Assembly: GCA_030680805.1 (NCBI GenBank)
Contig: JAUXUK010000047.1
Coordinates: forward strand, 1-64,000
From: Sulfuritalea sp.
Lineage (GTDB): Bacteria > Pseudomonadota > Gammaproteobacteria > Burkholderiales > Rhodocyclaceae
Length of the DNA: 64,000 nucleotides
Reading direction: 5' to 3'
The notes beneath the pieces were generated by a model, which saw only the letters and a program-made list of their open reading frames with translations, was not told the DNA's origin and did no database searches. The position numbers were made by a program, and so were the translations under genes. This document shows positions 52,142 through 61,744 of this stretch, piece by piece; positions within the stretch are counted from its first letter, which is position 1, and the number at the start of each line of letters is the position of its first letter.

Positions 52142-53536
52142 TTACGCTCCGCCAAACAACTCGGCCAGACGCTGCCGCGACGAGTTCCAGTCAGCCCGTT
52201 CATTGATCTGTTGCTCAAGAAAGGTCTCCAGTCTGGGATTCATCATGATGGCCCGGTCGAGCAGCGGATCGGAACCGGCGGCATAGGCGCCGACCGCAAT
52301 CAGGTCGCGCGCCCGCTGGTAGCGGGAATAGAGCTGTTTGAACTGGCGCACCTGTTCCAGATGGTCTGTCGCGATCAGGTTGGCCATCACCCGGGAGATG
52401 GATTGCTCGATGTCAATCGCCGGGTAGTGTCCGGCATCGGCCAGAAACCGGTTGAGCACGATGTGGCCATCGAGAATGGCACGCGCCGCATCGGCAATCG
52501 GGTCCTGCGGGTCGTCGCCCTCGGTCAGCACCGTGTAGAAGGCGGTAATCGAGCCACCGCCGGCGGAACCGTTGCCCGCGCGTTCGACAAGTTGCGGCAG
52601 GCGGGCAAACACCGAGGGCGGATAGCCCCGCGTGACCGGAGGTTCGCCGATGGCCAGCGCGATTTCGCGTTGCGCCATGGCGTAGCGAGTCAGGGAATCC
52701 ATGATCAAGAGAACGTGCTTGCCCTCATCGCGGAAATGTTCGGCAATTGATGTGGCATAGGCGGCCCCCTGCAGCCTCATCAGCGGGCTGACGTCGGCCG
52801 GAGCCGCAACCACCACCGACCGGGCACGGCCTTCGTCGCCCAGATTGAGTTCGATGAACTCCTTGACTTCCCGTCCGCGCTCGCCGATCAGGCCGACGAC
52901 GATCACATCCGCTTCCGTGTAGCGGGCCATCATGCCGAGCAGGACGCTCTTGCCCACGCCTGACCCCGAAAAGAGGCCGAGACGCTGGCCGCGACCGACG
53001 GTCAGCAAGGCGTTGATGGCGCAGATGCCGACATCCATGGTGTGCCGTATCGGCTCGCGCAGCAGGGGGTTCAACGGGCGGCTGGCAAGAGACCGGGTGC
53101 TCTTGTTGTTCAGCGGGCCAAGGCTGTCCAGCGGGCGGCCATTGCCGTCAACCACGCGCCCCAGCAATTCATCGCCCACCGGCAGATGCTTGGCGCGGTC
53201 CGGCGCCCGCCGCAGCGGCGACGAAGCCTGGCCCGGAACGGGCGGGGGTGGCGGCGCCTCCATCGGAATGACCAATGCGCCTGGCGAAAGCCCGTAGACA
53301 TCCTCGGCCGGCATCATGAACAGGCGGTCACCGGAAAAGCCGACCACCTCGGCCTCGACCGTGCCGCCGCCCGGTATCTGTATGAGGCACCCCGATCCCA
53401 GCGGCAGTTTGAGGCCCGATGCTTCCATCACCAGTCCATTGATGCGGGTCAGCCTGCCGGCAATCAGCCAGGGCCGAACGTCAGCCACATGTTCGCGGCA
53501 ATCGGCGAGGAAGTGCGACAGATCCGATGGATTCAT
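52142..53536 (-). CDS. fliI: Flagellar export ATPase FliI
   Basis: An ATPase of 464 residues, homologous to F1-beta. Walker A is [34 protein letters not shown], the Walker B region [27 protein letters not shown] and [20 protein letters not shown] follow. A Pro-rich segment ([12 protein letters not shown]) sits in the early beta-barrel linker. The start overlaps the fliH stop by four bases. Confidence 0.97.
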   Translation of the reverse strand: MNPSDLSHFLADCREHVADVRPWLIAGRLTRINGLVMEASGLKLPLGSGCLIQIPGGGTVEAEVVGFSGDRLFMMPAEDVYGLSPGALVIPMEAPPPPPVPGQASSPLRRAPDRAKHLPVGDELLGRVVDGNGRPLDSLGPLNNKSTRSLASRPLNPLLREPIRHTMDVGICAINALLTVGRGQRLGLFSGSGVGKSVLLGMMARYTEADVIVVGLIGERGREVKEFIELNLGDEGRARSVVVAAPADVSPLMRLQGAAYATSIAEHFRDEGKHVLLIMDSLTRYAMAQREIALAIGEPPVTRGYPPSVFARLPQLVERAGNGSAGGGSITAFYTVLTEGDDPQDPIADAARAILDGHIVLNRFLADAGHYPAIDIEQSISRVMANLIATDHLEQVRQFKQLYSRYQRARDLIAVGAYAAGSDPLLDRAIMMNPRLETFLEQQINERADWNSSRQRLAELFGGA

Positions 53537-54180
53537 CTTTCGACGAGGTCAACCCATGAAGCGTTTTGACCAAGGGCTTCCACCACGCGCCGCCAGCGGG
53601 TCGCCAGGCTTGCGTCAAGATGGCTGCCGCCCGCTTCGATGACCACGTCTCCCCGCTTGAGCTTGGGGTCTTCGTGAATCCGGTGTCCGGCATGGGCCAG
53701 TTGGTCGCCGGCACGCAGACGAGCGAGCGATGCGTCTTCCGGGTGCAGATGAATGGCGGCGTGCAGCAGGGGCAGTTGTTCCAGGGCTTCGCGGATCACT
53801 CCCAGCAGCACTTCCGGCTTCACGTCGACGGTCTGGCGGACAACCTGTCGAGCCACCTCAATGCTCAAGGCCAGCAAATCGTTGGCGACCGCCTGATTGA
53901 CTTCCGCGATGCATTGCTCAAGATTCCGCAGGGTTTCCGCCAGAAGCAAGGCCTGCTCGCGTCCCATGTTCTCGGCCTGTGCTTGCCCGGCGGCATAGCC
54001 GGCTTGATGCCCCTCCAGCCGCGCCTTTTCGCGAATCCTGTGAACCTCGTCGTCGCTGACCGCGGGCAATCCTGGTTCGGTCGCCGTGCCGACGGACGAC
54101 CCGACGGTCGAATCGAAGCTGGCAAGTTCCCAGCGCTCCCAGGCGGTAAGCGTTGATTTCGGGTGTTCGTCCATGGACAT
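53533..54180 (-). CDS. fliH: Flagellar export ATPase regulator FliH
   Basis: A protein of 215 residues. The N-terminal [12 protein letters not shown] holds the two tryptophans expected to touch FliN/FlhA. A coiled-coil middle ([23 protein letters not shown]) contains a short GxxxG-type stretch, and the C-domain ([57 protein letters not shown]) binds FliI. It overlaps fliG by one base and fliI by four, which suggests coupled translation. Confidence 0.95.
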   Translation of the reverse strand: MSMDEHPKSTLTAWERWELASFDSTVGSSVGTATEPGLPAVSDDEVHRIREKARLEGHQAGYAAGQAQAENMGREQALLLAETLRNLEQCIAEVNQAVANDLLALSIEVARQVVRQTVDVKPEVLLGVIREALEQLPLLHAAIHLHPEDASLARLRAGDQLAHAGHRIHEDPKLKRGDVVIEAGGSHLDASLATRWRRVVEALGQNASWVDLVER

Positions 54181-55190
54181 CAGACGAAGGCGTCGCCTTC
54201 ACCTCCGCCGCCAAGTTGGAGCTGACCTTCGTCGGCAAGCCGGCGGGCGATCTTGAGGATTTCCTTCTGCTCGCCTTCGACTTCGGAAAGGCGCACGGGA
54301 CCCTTGGATTCGAGATCCTCCCGCAACATTTCGGCGGCTCGTTGCGACATGTTCTTGAATACTTTTTCACGCAGTTCCTGCGAAGCGCCCTTCAGCGCGA
54401 TGATCAGCGAGTCCGACTGCACTTCGCGCAACAGCAGCTGGATGCCGCGGTCATCGATGTCCAGCAGGTTCTCGAAGACGAACATTTCATCGAGAATTTT
54501 CTGCGCGAGTTCAGGGTCGTATTCGCGCACGTTGTCGACAATGGCGGTTTCCACCTGCTGGCCGACAAAGTTGAGAATTTCCGCGGCGTGGCGAATCCCT
54601 CCCATGGCGGCCTTCTTGACGTTGCCGGAGGAACTGGCGAGGATCCGCTTCAGCGCCTCGTTCAGCTCGCGCAGTGCGGTGGGCTGCACGCCGTCGAGGG
54701 TGGCAATGCGCAACAGCACATCATTGCGCAGGCGTTCCGTGAAGTGCTTCAGAATCTCTCCGGCCTGGTCGAATTCGAGGTGCACCAGGATGGTGGCAAT
54801 GATTTGCGGGTGTTCGTTGCGAATCATGTCGGCCACCGTGGCGGCATCCATCCATTTCAGGCCTTCGATGCCGGCGGTGTCTCCGCCCTGCATGATGCGG
54901 CTGATCAGGTTGGCGGCACGATCATCGCCCAGCGCCTTGGTCAGCATGGCCTTGATGGTTTCGTTGTCGACGGCAACGGGCGCGCCCTTGGCCGCATGAT
55001 CCTCGAACTCGTCGATCACCTTCTCGATGCGGTCGCGTGGCACCTGCTTCAAGGCGGCCATGGCGTGGCCGAGCTTCTGCACCTCTTTCGGACCAAGGTT
55101 CTTCAGTATCTCGGCAGCCTCGTCCTGCCCGAGGGAAAGCAGCAGGATGGCGGCCTTTTCTACGCCTTCACTTTCAGTGCTCGCCGCCAT
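54180..55190 (-). CDS. fliG: Flagellar motor switch protein FliG
   Basis: A rotor protein of 336 residues. N-terminal EKAAILLLSLGQDEAAEILKNLGPKEVQKLGHAMAAL; middle domain EHPQIIATILVHLEFDQAGEILKHF; and the torque-generating C-domain (MFVFENLLDIDDRGIQLLLREVQSDSLIIALKGASQELREKVFKNMSQRAAEMLREDLESKGPVRLSEVE) are all standard. It overlaps the end of fliF by 17 bases. Confidence 0.97.
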   Translation of the reverse strand: MAASTESEGVEKAAILLLSLGQDEAAEILKNLGPKEVQKLGHAMAALKQVPRDRIEKVIDEFEDHAAKGAPVAVDNETIKAMLTKALGDDRAANLISRIMQGGDTAGIEGLKWMDAATVADMIRNEHPQIIATILVHLEFDQAGEILKHFTERLRNDVLLRIATLDGVQPTALRELNEALKRILASSSGNVKKAAMGGIRHAAEILNFVGQQVETAIVDNVREYDPELAQKILDEMFVFENLLDIDDRGIQLLLREVQSDSLIIALKGASQELREKVFKNMSQRAAEMLREDLESKGPVRLSEVEGEQKEILKIARRLADEGQLQLGGGGEGDAFV

Positions 55191-56790
55191 CTACCCAGTC
55201 CTTGATCATGCCGGCGACTGCCTTGGGGTCCTTCTTTGCAATTTCGCGGGCATCGGCCAGCTTTTCGTCATAGCCACGATGACGGTGCAGCATGCCGTCG
55301 GCACCGACCTCGAACTCGCTCTTCTTCGGCGCCATTCGCGGCGGTGGCGGTTCCAGCAGTTTCTCGAACACCGGCCGCAACAGGCGGGTCCACAACCAGA
55401 AGGCCGCGCCGGCAATGATCAAGTACCTTGCCAGTTCTTTCAGGGTCGCAATCAGTTCCTGATTGGCCCAGATCGGCGCATCGGCAATGACTTCCTTTTC
55501 CGCCGCCGTGAAGGGCGCATTGGCGACATTCAGGGTGTCGCCACGCTCCTTGCTGAAGCCCATGGCCTGGCGGGCAAGATCGGTAATCTGGGTGAGTTCG
55601 GCGGGTGTCAGCGGAATCGGTTTGGGCTTGGTCGGGTCCTTGCGGTGATTCACCACCACGGCCACCGAGAGGCGGCGCACCGAGCCAGGCGTTCCCTTGG
55701 TATGCCGAATGGTTTTGTCGACTTCATAGTTGATGGTCGCGTTGCGGGTGAAGTTTTGCGAGCTGCCGGCTGCAGCGCCTGCGGCGCCGGCCTGCCCGGG
55801 CTGGGTCAAGGGGGCGGTCGCCGGTACCGGCGGCTGGTTGCTCAGCGCACCCGGAATGCCCGCTGCCGAGGGCGATCCACTGCCGGCTTCCGCGGTCTGC
55901 TGGCTGCGAATCACGGTTTCCGCAGCGGGGTTGGGCTTGTAGGTCTCCGCGACCTGGTCGGTCTGCGAAAAGTCGAGATCGGCGGCGACCTGTGCGCGGA
56001 CGTTGTTCGGGCCCACCACCGGCGTCAGGATCGCCTCGATACGCTTGCCATAGTCAGCCTCGACTTCCCTCAGGAACTTGAGCTGGGTGGCATCGAGCCC
56101 GGCATCGCGCTGCGGGTCGCGCCGTTGCGAGATCAGTTTGCCTTCCTGGTCGATCACGCTGACGTTGTTCGCGCTGAGCTGCGGCACGCTCGATGCAACC
56201 AGATTGATGATGCCCGCTACCTGGATCGAATCCAGCGTACGTCCGGGGTGCAGGTTGACCAGTACCGAGGCAGAGGTCTTCTGGTCATCACGCAGGAAAG
56301 CCGTTTGTTTGGGAATGGCCAGATGCACCCGGGCGCCCCGCACGGCCGACAGCGACTGGACCGAACGGGCCAATTCGCCTTCCAGCGCGCGCTGGTAGTT
56401 GACCTGCTCGGCGAACTGGCTGACGCCGAGCTTCTGCGTCTCCATCAGTTCGAAGCCGACCAGTCCGCCCTTGGGCAGCCCCTGGGACGCCAGCTTCAGG
56501 CGCGTGTCATGCACCACCGTCTGCGGCACCAGAATGCCGCGGCCACCCTCGCTGAACCGGTAGGGTATGTTCTGCTGTGACAGTGCGGCAACGATCTGGC
56601 CGCCGTCTTTCTCGTCATGGATCGAGAACAGCAGGGCATAGGGAGGGTCCTTGGTCCACATCCAGCCGCCGGTGAGGACCGCCAGAAACAGCGCGACACC
56701 TACCAGTCCGGTCAGCTTCTGACGGGGGTCAAGGCGGAGAAATGCCTCAAACGATATCGGGAACGAATCGGTCGCTGTGTTTTCTGCCAT
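55174..56790 (-). CDS. fliF: Flagellar MS-ring protein FliF
   Basis: A protein of 538 residues with membrane helices near residues 27-46 and about 445-462. It shows YALLFSIHDEKDGGQIVAALSQQNIPYRFSEGGRGILVP, QRALEGELARSVQSLSAVRGARVHLAIPKQTAFLRD and VNHRKDP, all typical. The C-terminus (ADAREIAKKDPKAVAGMIKDWVDGGEH) binds FliG. It begins the minus-strand fliFGHIJ unit, with a sigma-54 element and the palindromic box just upstream. Confidence 0.97.
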   Translation of the reverse strand: MAENTATDSFPISFEAFLRLDPRQKLTGLVGVALFLAVLTGGWMWTKDPPYALLFSIHDEKDGGQIVAALSQQNIPYRFSEGGRGILVPQTVVHDTRLKLASQGLPKGGLVGFELMETQKLGVSQFAEQVNYQRALEGELARSVQSLSAVRGARVHLAIPKQTAFLRDDQKTSASVLVNLHPGRTLDSIQVAGIINLVASSVPQLSANNVSVIDQEGKLISQRRDPQRDAGLDATQLKFLREVEADYGKRIEAILTPVVGPNNVRAQVAADLDFSQTDQVAETYKPNPAAETVIRSQQTAEAGSGSPSAAGIPGALSNQPPVPATAPLTQPGQAGAAGAAAGSSQNFTRNATINYEVDKTIRHTKGTPGSVRRLSVAVVVNHRKDPTKPKPIPLTPAELTQITDLARQAMGFSKERGDTLNVANAPFTAAEKEVIADAPIWANQELIATLKELARYLIIAGAAFWLWTRLLRPVFEKLLEPPPPRMAPKKSEFEVGADGMLHRHRGYDEKLADAREIAKKDPKAVAGMIKDWVDGGEH

Positions 56791-56853
56791 GCTTTGTTTG
56801 TCTTATCGGTACATGTGCGCGCAATTTGCCCGCTCGCGGATTGTGTACTGCCC

Positions 56854-56870
56854 TAGCAAGAGCGGTTCCT
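56854..56870 (-). promoter_or_regulatory. Predicted sigma-54 promoter of fliF
   Basis: Read on the minus strand, AGGAACCGCTCTTGCTA has GG-N10-GC spacing and a full TTGCT at -12; the -24 half is GGAAC rather than GGCAC. The start would be near 56844, about 53 bases before the fliF ATG. Confidence 0.65.
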
Positions 56871-56878
56871 GAAAGAAG

Positions 56879-56893
56879 CGGCAATTTTTGCCG
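56879..56893. promoter_or_regulatory. Palindromic box CGGCAA-TTT-TTGCCG between fliF and fleS
   Basis: Perfect 6+6 inverted repeat in the divergent fliF/fleS region. Its centre lies about 42 bases upstream of the predicted fliF start and about 67 bases before the fleS ATG. If FleR binds it, the box would give the regulator access to its own operon and to fliF. Confidence 0.65.
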
Positions 56894-56952
56894 GCATATC
56901 GACAGCCTGCTTTCCTTGTCCAGTCCAGATGATTCTGCCATCATCGGGTGTC

Positions 56953-58137
56953 ATGAACATCCCTGCGGTCTCAACCGCTCAATCCACCAGCGCAAGCGTT
57001 GCCCCCGGCGAGGCCGAGCATCTTGCCGAAGCCTTTCGGATTTTCAGCCAGGCATCGGAGGAACTCGCCAGCGCCTACAGCGAGTTGCAGGGGCAGGTGG
57101 CCCAGCTGACCGAAGAACTGGCGGCCGCCAACGGCGCGCTGCGCCAGCAGTATCAGGAGAAGGCGGCGATTACCGAGCGCCTGACGCTGCTGCTGGACGC
57201 CTTGCCTGCCGGTGTCGTGGTACTGGATGGAGTTGGCCGCGTGGTGCAGGCGAATCCTGCCGCGAATGAGGTTCTGGGCAATGCCATAGTCGGCGCTGGC
57301 TGGACGGCGATCGAGGCCGGGGCGCTGGCAGCCAGTGAAACACCGGGCGAATATCTCGCCGGCGACAGACGGCTGGCCGTCGCCGTTACGCCGCTGGATT
57401 CGGCGGGAGGGCGCATCGTGCTGCTGCATGACGTGACTGAAACCCAGCATCTCAAGACGCAGGCCGAACGCAACCAGCGACTGGCGGCGATGGGCGAAAT
57501 GGCGGCGCAACTGGCCCATCAGCTGCGCACACCGCTCGCGGCGGCGCTGCTGTATGCGGGCAATCTGGAGAACCCCGAACTGCCGGCGGCCAGCCGTGTT
57601 TCCATCGCCCAAAAGACCGTGGCGCGCCTGAAGCACCTCGAGCACCTGATTCAGGACATGCTGATGTTCGCCCGCGGCGAAGTGCTCGGGCGCGAGACCT
57701 TCGCCGTCGCCGACCTGCTGGCCGAACTGGCGCAAACCTTCGAGCCGCTGGCGAAAAGCCGCGGCATCGCCCTTCTGGTGACTGAGGAGAGCCGGGGCGG
57801 TGTGCTGACCGGGCATCGCAAATCGCTGGTCGGAGCGCTGACCAATCTGCTGGAGAACGCGCTGCAGGCCGTCGAGAGCGGCGGCCGCATTGATCTCGAT
57901 GCGAGGCGCGATGGGTCCCTGATTCTGCTTGCGGTGCGCGACAACGGGCGCGGCATGAACGCCGAGACCGCTGCGCGCCTGTTCGATCCGTTTTTCACTA
58001 CCCGGGCCGAAGGCACGGGCCTCGGACTTTCAATTGCACGCGGCGTTGCCCGTGCCCACGGCGGCGGCATCGAAGTTGTCTCCAGCCCCGGTGCGGGCGC
58101 CGAATTCATCCTCACACTGCCATGCCCGACGCTCTGA
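56953..58137 (+). CDS. fleS: Flagellar sensor histidine kinase FleS (FlrB)
   Basis: A soluble kinase of 394 residues: coiled coil (AEHLAEAFRIFSQASEELASAYSELQGQVAQLTEEL), PAS domain (LLDALPAGVVVLDGVGRVVQANPAANEVLG), HisKA with the phospho-His in MAAQLAHQLRTPLAAALLY, and HATPase (NLLENALQAV, DNGRGMN, TRAEGTGLGLSIARGVARAHGG). No membrane segment, as in FlrB/FleS. Start ATG 56953 is preferred, ATG 56929 is possible. It overlaps the fleR start by 16 bases. Confidence 0.94.
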   Translation: MNIPAVSTAQSTSASVAPGEAEHLAEAFRIFSQASEELASAYSELQGQVAQLTEELAAANGALRQQYQEKAAITERLTLLLDALPAGVVVLDGVGRVVQANPAANEVLGNAIVGAGWTAIEAGALAASETPGEYLAGDRRLAVAVTPLDSAGGRIVLLHDVTETQHLKTQAERNQRLAAMGEMAAQLAHQLRTPLAAALLYAGNLENPELPAASRVSIAQKTVARLKHLEHLIQDMLMFARGEVLGRETFAVADLLAELAQTFEPLAKSRGIALLVTEESRGGVLTGHRKSLVGALTNLLENALQAVESGGRIDLDARRDGSLILLAVRDNGRGMNAETAARLFDPFFTTRAEGTGLGLSIARGVARAHGGGIEVVSSPGAGAEFILTLPCPTL

Positions 58138-59525
58138 AGATACTGGTTGTCGAAGACGACGCCGCCTTGCGCGACGCCCTTCTGATCACGCTTGAAACGG
58201 CCGGACATCGCGTGTCGGGCGCCGACAGTGGCCCGGCGGCACTGGCCGCGCTGGCGGCAATGGCCCGCGATCCATTCAGCATGGTGGTTTCGGATCTGCG
58301 CATGGATCCGATGGACGGCCTCACCCTGTTGGGCGAAATACGGAGCCGGTATCCGGGCCTGCCGGTGCTGCTGATGACGGCCTTTGGTGATGTGGACAAG
58401 GCCGTCGCGGCGATGCGTGGCGGCGCCTGCGATTTCATGTTGAAGCCCTTCGAGCCGAAGACCCTGATCGACCAGATTGCGCGCTATGCCGTACCCCCCC
58501 CGGCCGCCGACGGGGTGATTGTTGCCGATCCAAAAACGCGCGAAACGCTGCTCCTCGCGGCGCGCGTGGCAAAGACTGACGCGACCGTGCTGCTTACCGG
58601 GGAATCCGGCGTTGGCAAGGAAGTGTTCGCTCGCTATATCCACGATCAATCAGCGCGGGCAGGCGGGCCTTTTGTGGCGATCAACTGCGCCGCGATTCCC
58701 GACAATCTCCTCGAAGCAACGCTCTTCGGCTACGAGAAGGGCGCTTTCACGGGCGCCCAGACGGCGCAGGCGGGGAAGTTCGAGCAGGCCAATGGCGGCA
58801 CCCTGCTGCTGGATGAAATATCCGAAATGCCGCTCGGACTGCAAGCCAAGCTGCTGCGCGTGTTGCAGGAACGCGAAGTCGAGCGCGTCGGCGGCAAGAA
58901 GCCGGTGGCCCTGGATATCCGCGTGTTGGCCACCAGCAATCGCGACATGGGCGGCGAGGTCCGCGTCGGGCGTTTTCGCGAAGACCTCTACTATCGGCTC
59001 AATGTCTTCCCGCTGGAGATTCCCGCCCTGCGCCAGCGTCCCGCCGACATCCTGCCCCTGGCTCGGCACTGGCTGGCAAGGCAGGCGGCTACCTCGCGCC
59101 GCGCGGCAAGATTTGCCGCTGCTGCCGAAGCACGGCTGGTGGCCTACCCCTGGCCGGGCAATGTGCGCGAGCTCGAAAATGTTGTCCAGCGTGCGCTGAT
59201 CATGACGGCCGGTGAAGTGATCGAGGCTGACAGTCTCCCGCTTGAGGGCGCGATGGCGCCTGCCGGACGGGTAGCTCCCGAGGCGGCGGCAGGCGCCCAA
59301 TTCGCCGTGTCGCCAGCGCCGAGTTTTGGCGAAACCCCGGCGACCACGGGCTCTCCGGTCAACATGAAGGATCTGGAACGGCAGCACATTCTGGATACCC
59401 TGGCCAGATGCGGCGGCTCGCGCAAGAAGGCGGTGGCGATTCTCGGCATCTCCGAGCGCACCCTGCGCTACAAATTGTCCCAGTATCGCGCCGAGGGGTT
59501 TTTCAATGACGAAGAAGAAGTTTGA
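58122..59525 (+). CDS. fleR: Sigma-54 activator FleR (FlrC), flagellar response regulator
   Basis: A protein of 467 residues: receiver (VVEDDAALRD, phospho-Asp in VSDLRMDPMDG, Lys in MLKPFEP), AAA+ sigma-54 interaction domain (TGESGVGKEVFAR, GAFTGAQT, GGTLLLDEISEMPL, REDLYYRLNVFPL) and a Fis-type helix-turn-helix (GGSRKKAVAILGISERTLRYKLSQYR). GAFTGA is intact, so it should activate the sigma-54 promoters in this window. The linker before the HTH includes repeat A (FAVSPAPSF). It precedes fliE, which has its own sigma-54 element. Confidence 0.95.
   Translation: MPDALKILVVEDDAALRDALLITLETAGHRVSGADSGPAALAALAAMARDPFSMVVSDLRMDPMDGLTLLGEIRSRYPGLPVLLMTAFGDVDKAVAAMRGGACDFMLKPFEPKTLIDQIARYAVPPPAADGVIVADPKTRETLLLAARVAKTDATVLLTGESGVGKEVFARYIHDQSARAGGPFVAINCAAIPDNLLEATLFGYEKGAFTGAQTAQAGKFEQANGGTLLLDEISEMPLGLQAKLLRVLQEREVERVGGKKPVALDIRVLATSNRDMGGEVRVGRFREDLYYRLNVFPLEIPALRQRPADILPLARHWLARQAATSRRAARFAAAAEARLVAYPWPGNVRELENVVQRALIMTAGEVIEADSLPLEGAMAPAGRVAPEAAAGAQFAVSPAPSFGETPATTGSPVNMKDLERQHILDTLARCGGSRKKAVAILGISERTLRYKLSQYRAEGFFNDEEEV
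59302..59327 (-). repeat. Short dispersed repeat A inside the fleR linker
   Basis: Read on the minus strand, AAAACTCGGCGCTGGCGACA opens a 26-base unit that differs from the 35639 copy by two bases. It encodes FAVSPAPSF between the AAA+ and HTH domains, in the same frame as the cheB copy. Confidence 0.75.
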
Positions 59526-59540
59526 TCGACAAGTGAAAGC

Positions 59541-59556
59541 CGGCACGGCGATTGCT
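59541..59556 (+). promoter_or_regulatory. Predicted sigma-54 promoter of fliE
   Basis: CGGCACGGCGATTGCT has exact GG-N10-GC spacing, GGCACG at -24 and TTGCT at -12. The start would be near 59567, about 26 bases before ATG 59593. A degenerate right half of the palindromic box (TTGCCA) overlaps the start codon region. Confidence 0.85.
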
Positions 59557-59592
59557 ATTCCCTTCGTGAACGAATTCATGTAAGGTTTTGCC

Positions 59593-59919
59593 ATGGCCAT
59601 CGATACACGACAAATCGACCAGATGCTCTCCGAACTGCGTTCCGCCTCAGCCCTGGCGGGCGGCAAACCGGCGGCCAACGCCGCGCCTGCGGATGGGCCG
59701 GATTTCTCGCAGGTGCTGAAGTCCACCATCGATCAGGTTAACGCGGCCCAGTTGCAGGCTCGCACGATGGCCGACGACTTTTCCAGCGGACAGAGCAACG
59801 TCAATCTGCAGGACGTCATGATCAACCTGCAAAAGGCCAACCTGTCGTTCCAGCAGATGGTGCAGGTCAGGAACAAACTGGTGTCGGCCTATCAAGACAT
59901 CATGCACATTCAGGTCTGA
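59593..59919 (+). CDS. fliE: Flagellar hook-basal body junction protein FliE
   Basis: A protein of 108 residues connecting the MS-ring to the rod. DFSQVLKSTIDQVNAAQLQARTMADDFSSGQSNVNLQDVMINLQKANLSFQQMVQVRNKLVSAYQDIMHIQV is the complete family signature. TAAGG lies about eight bases before ATG 59593. It is transcribed away from fliF, after fleS/fleR, with its own sigma-54 element. Confidence 0.97.
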   Translation: MAIDTRQIDQMLSELRSASALAGGKPAANAAPADGPDFSQVLKSTIDQVNAAQLQARTMADDFSSGQSNVNLQDVMINLQKANLSFQQMVQVRNKLVSAYQDIMHIQV

Positions 59920-60008
59920 GTTTTTCAGAAGACAGGCGGCAGGCATGAATGCGGCGCAATGCGCCGGTAGAATTCAGCCTTCCATCCTTCGGCTCCTGTC
60001 CTCTGACC

Positions 60009-60905
60009 ATGTGGTTCCGCAATCTCCAGATTTTCCGGCTCACTTCCGACTGGGCCCATGGCACCGACTCGTTGTCGGCAGCCCTGCACAAGGGCATTTT
60101 CCACGGCTGCGGCGCAACTGATCGTGTAGCGCGCGGCTGGGTGCCACCCCGCGGCGAAGGCGAACTGGTGTTTTCCGTCGAACATCAGCAATTGATCGCC
60201 CTCGGCATCGAACAAAAGCTGCTGCCGGCCTCCGTCGTGCGCCAGTATGCTCAGGCAAAGCTGGCCGAGATCGAAGCAGCGCAAGGCTACAAGCCGGGTC
60301 GGAAGCAGTCGCGCGAAGTGATCGATCAGGTCGAGGCCGAGTTGCTGCCGCGGGCGTTCGTCAAGCGTGGCCTCACCTATGTCTGGGTCGACCCTATCAA
60401 TCGCTGGTTGCTGGTGGACGCCTCATCGAGCGCTCGCGCCGATGAAGTCATGGAGCATCTCAAGCTGTCACTCGGCGAGCTGCCCCTCACTCTGGTCAAA
60501 ACCCAGGTCGCACCGGCGACTGCCATGACAAACTGGTTGGCGGCGGGACATGCGCCCGGCAACTTCACGATCGACCGCGATTGCGAACTGCAGGCGGCGG
60601 CGGAGGAGCGCGCCGCCGTGCGCTACGTGCGTCACAACCTCGACAGCGACGAGGTGCGCAGCCACATAGCGGGCGGCAAGTCGGCCACCCGGTTGGCGTT
60701 GACCTGGAATGATCGCGTTTCGTTTGTATTGACCGAGCAATTGCAGATCAAGCGCCTGGCGTTTCTTGATCTGCTGAAGGAGGATGCCGAGCGTCAGTCC
60801 GAGAATGCGGACGATCTGTTTGCCGCCAACTTCACGCTGATGTGCGGAGAGCTGGCGCAGTTGCTGGGACATCTGCTGGAAGTGCTGGGCGGAGAGGGCG
60901 AGTGA
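60009..60905 (+). CDS. rdgC: Recombination-associated protein RdgC
   Basis: A protein of 298 residues, the usual RdgC length. MWFRNLQIFRLTSDW, then GWVPPRGEGELVFSVEHQQLIALGIEQKLLPASVVRQ, PGRKQSREVIDQVEAELLPRAF, WVDPINRWLLVDASSSARADEVM and FTIDRDCELQAAAEERAAVRYVRHNL are family features. RdgC forms a ring on DNA and limits RecA activity. ATG 60009 replaces the ORF-track 59949. It has no evident motility role; the flagellar genes on either side suggest insertion of an unrelated two-gene unit. Its stop overlaps the next start (GTGA). Confidence 0.95.
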   Translation: MWFRNLQIFRLTSDWAHGTDSLSAALHKGIFHGCGATDRVARGWVPPRGEGELVFSVEHQQLIALGIEQKLLPASVVRQYAQAKLAEIEAAQGYKPGRKQSREVIDQVEAELLPRAFVKRGLTYVWVDPINRWLLVDASSSARADEVMEHLKLSLGELPLTLVKTQVAPATAMTNWLAAGHAPGNFTIDRDCELQAAAEERAAVRYVRHNLDSDEVRSHIAGGKSATRLALTWNDRVSFVLTEQLQIKRLAFLDLLKEDAERQSENADDLFAANFTLMCGELAQLLGHLLEVLGGEGE

Positions 60906-61699
60906 CTCTGCGTGGGCTGATCGCCCTGGCGGCGTTCGCGCTGGGTCTGCCCGCGCTGGCGGAGGGTGTCAACGTCGGCAAGCCGTCCAGCGTGCGCAAT
61001 CTGGTGCCGGCCGGTGCGATCGAACAGCAAGCGGCGCAGCAGTACGAACAGCTCAAGCGTCAGGCGTCCGCGAAAGGCGCACTTGGGCCCGGTGATCATC
61101 CTCAGGTCCTGCGTTTGCGGGCGATCGCCGCGCGCATGATCCCCTTTGTTGATCGCTTCAATCCTCGCGCCCGAACCTGGAGGTGGGAGGTGAACCTGAT
61201 CGGCTCGAAGCAGATCAATGCGTTCTGCATGCCCGGTGGCAAGATCGCGTTTTATTCAGGGATTCTCGACACCCTCAAGCTGACGGATGACGAGGCGGCG
61301 ATGGTGATGGGCCACGAGATCGCCCATGCCTTGCGCGAGCACGCCCGCGAGCGCATGGCCAAGAGCCAGATCACCCAGTTTGGCGCCCATCTGCTGGGGG
61401 AACTGGTGGGCGGCGGACGTTATGCCGGCGCCTTCCAGATGGGTGGCAATTTGCTGTCGCTGAAGTTTTCGCGCGATGACGAGTCGGAGGCCGATGTGGT
61501 CGGGCTCGAGCTGGCTGCACGCGCCGGTTACGACCCCCGTGCCGGGGTCAGCTTGTGGCAGAAAATGGCCGCCGCCAATAGCCGGGCGCCGCTCGAGTTT
61601 CTCTCAACCCACCCGGCGGGCGATCATCGCATCAAGGAAATCGAAAAGCACCTGCCGGAAGTGATGCCGCTCTACGAGAAAGCTCGCCGGGCCAACTGA
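60902..61699 (+). CDS. Exported M48-family zinc metallopeptidase
   Basis: A protein of 265 residues. A signal peptide (TLRGLIALAAFALGLPALA) is followed by a peptidase domain with the zinc motif HEIAH (MGHEIAHALREHARERM), an upstream substrate region (INAFCMPGGKIAFYSGIL) and the third ligand in RDDESEADVVGLELAARAGYDP. It resembles LoiP/BepA-type periplasmic proteases in quality control of the outer membrane. GTG 60902 overlaps the rdgC stop, so the pair is coupled. Confidence 0.93.
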   Translation: MTLRGLIALAAFALGLPALAEGVNVGKPSSVRNLVPAGAIEQQAAQQYEQLKRQASAKGALGPGDHPQVLRLRAIAARMIPFVDRFNPRARTWRWEVNLIGSKQINAFCMPGGKIAFYSGILDTLKLTDDEAAMVMGHEIAHALREHARERMAKSQITQFGAHLLGELVGGGRYAGAFQMGGNLLSLKFSRDDESEADVVGLELAARAGYDPRAGVSLWQKMAAANSRAPLEFLSTHPAGDHRIKEIEKHLPEVMPLYEKARRAN

Positions 61700-61700
61700 A

Positions 61701-61726
61701 AAAAGTCGGCGCTGGCGATACGGCGA
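61701..61726 (+). repeat. Short dispersed repeat A after the M48 gene, with hairpin
   Basis: AAAAGTCGGCGCTGGCGATA opens the 26-base unit. CGCTGGC pairs with GCCAGCG about 20 bases further on, and on the minus strand the hairpin is followed by TTTTTT, so it may help to end the convergent PilZ transcript. Confidence 0.65.
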
Positions 61727-61744
61727 ACGCAGCGCGAGCCAGCG

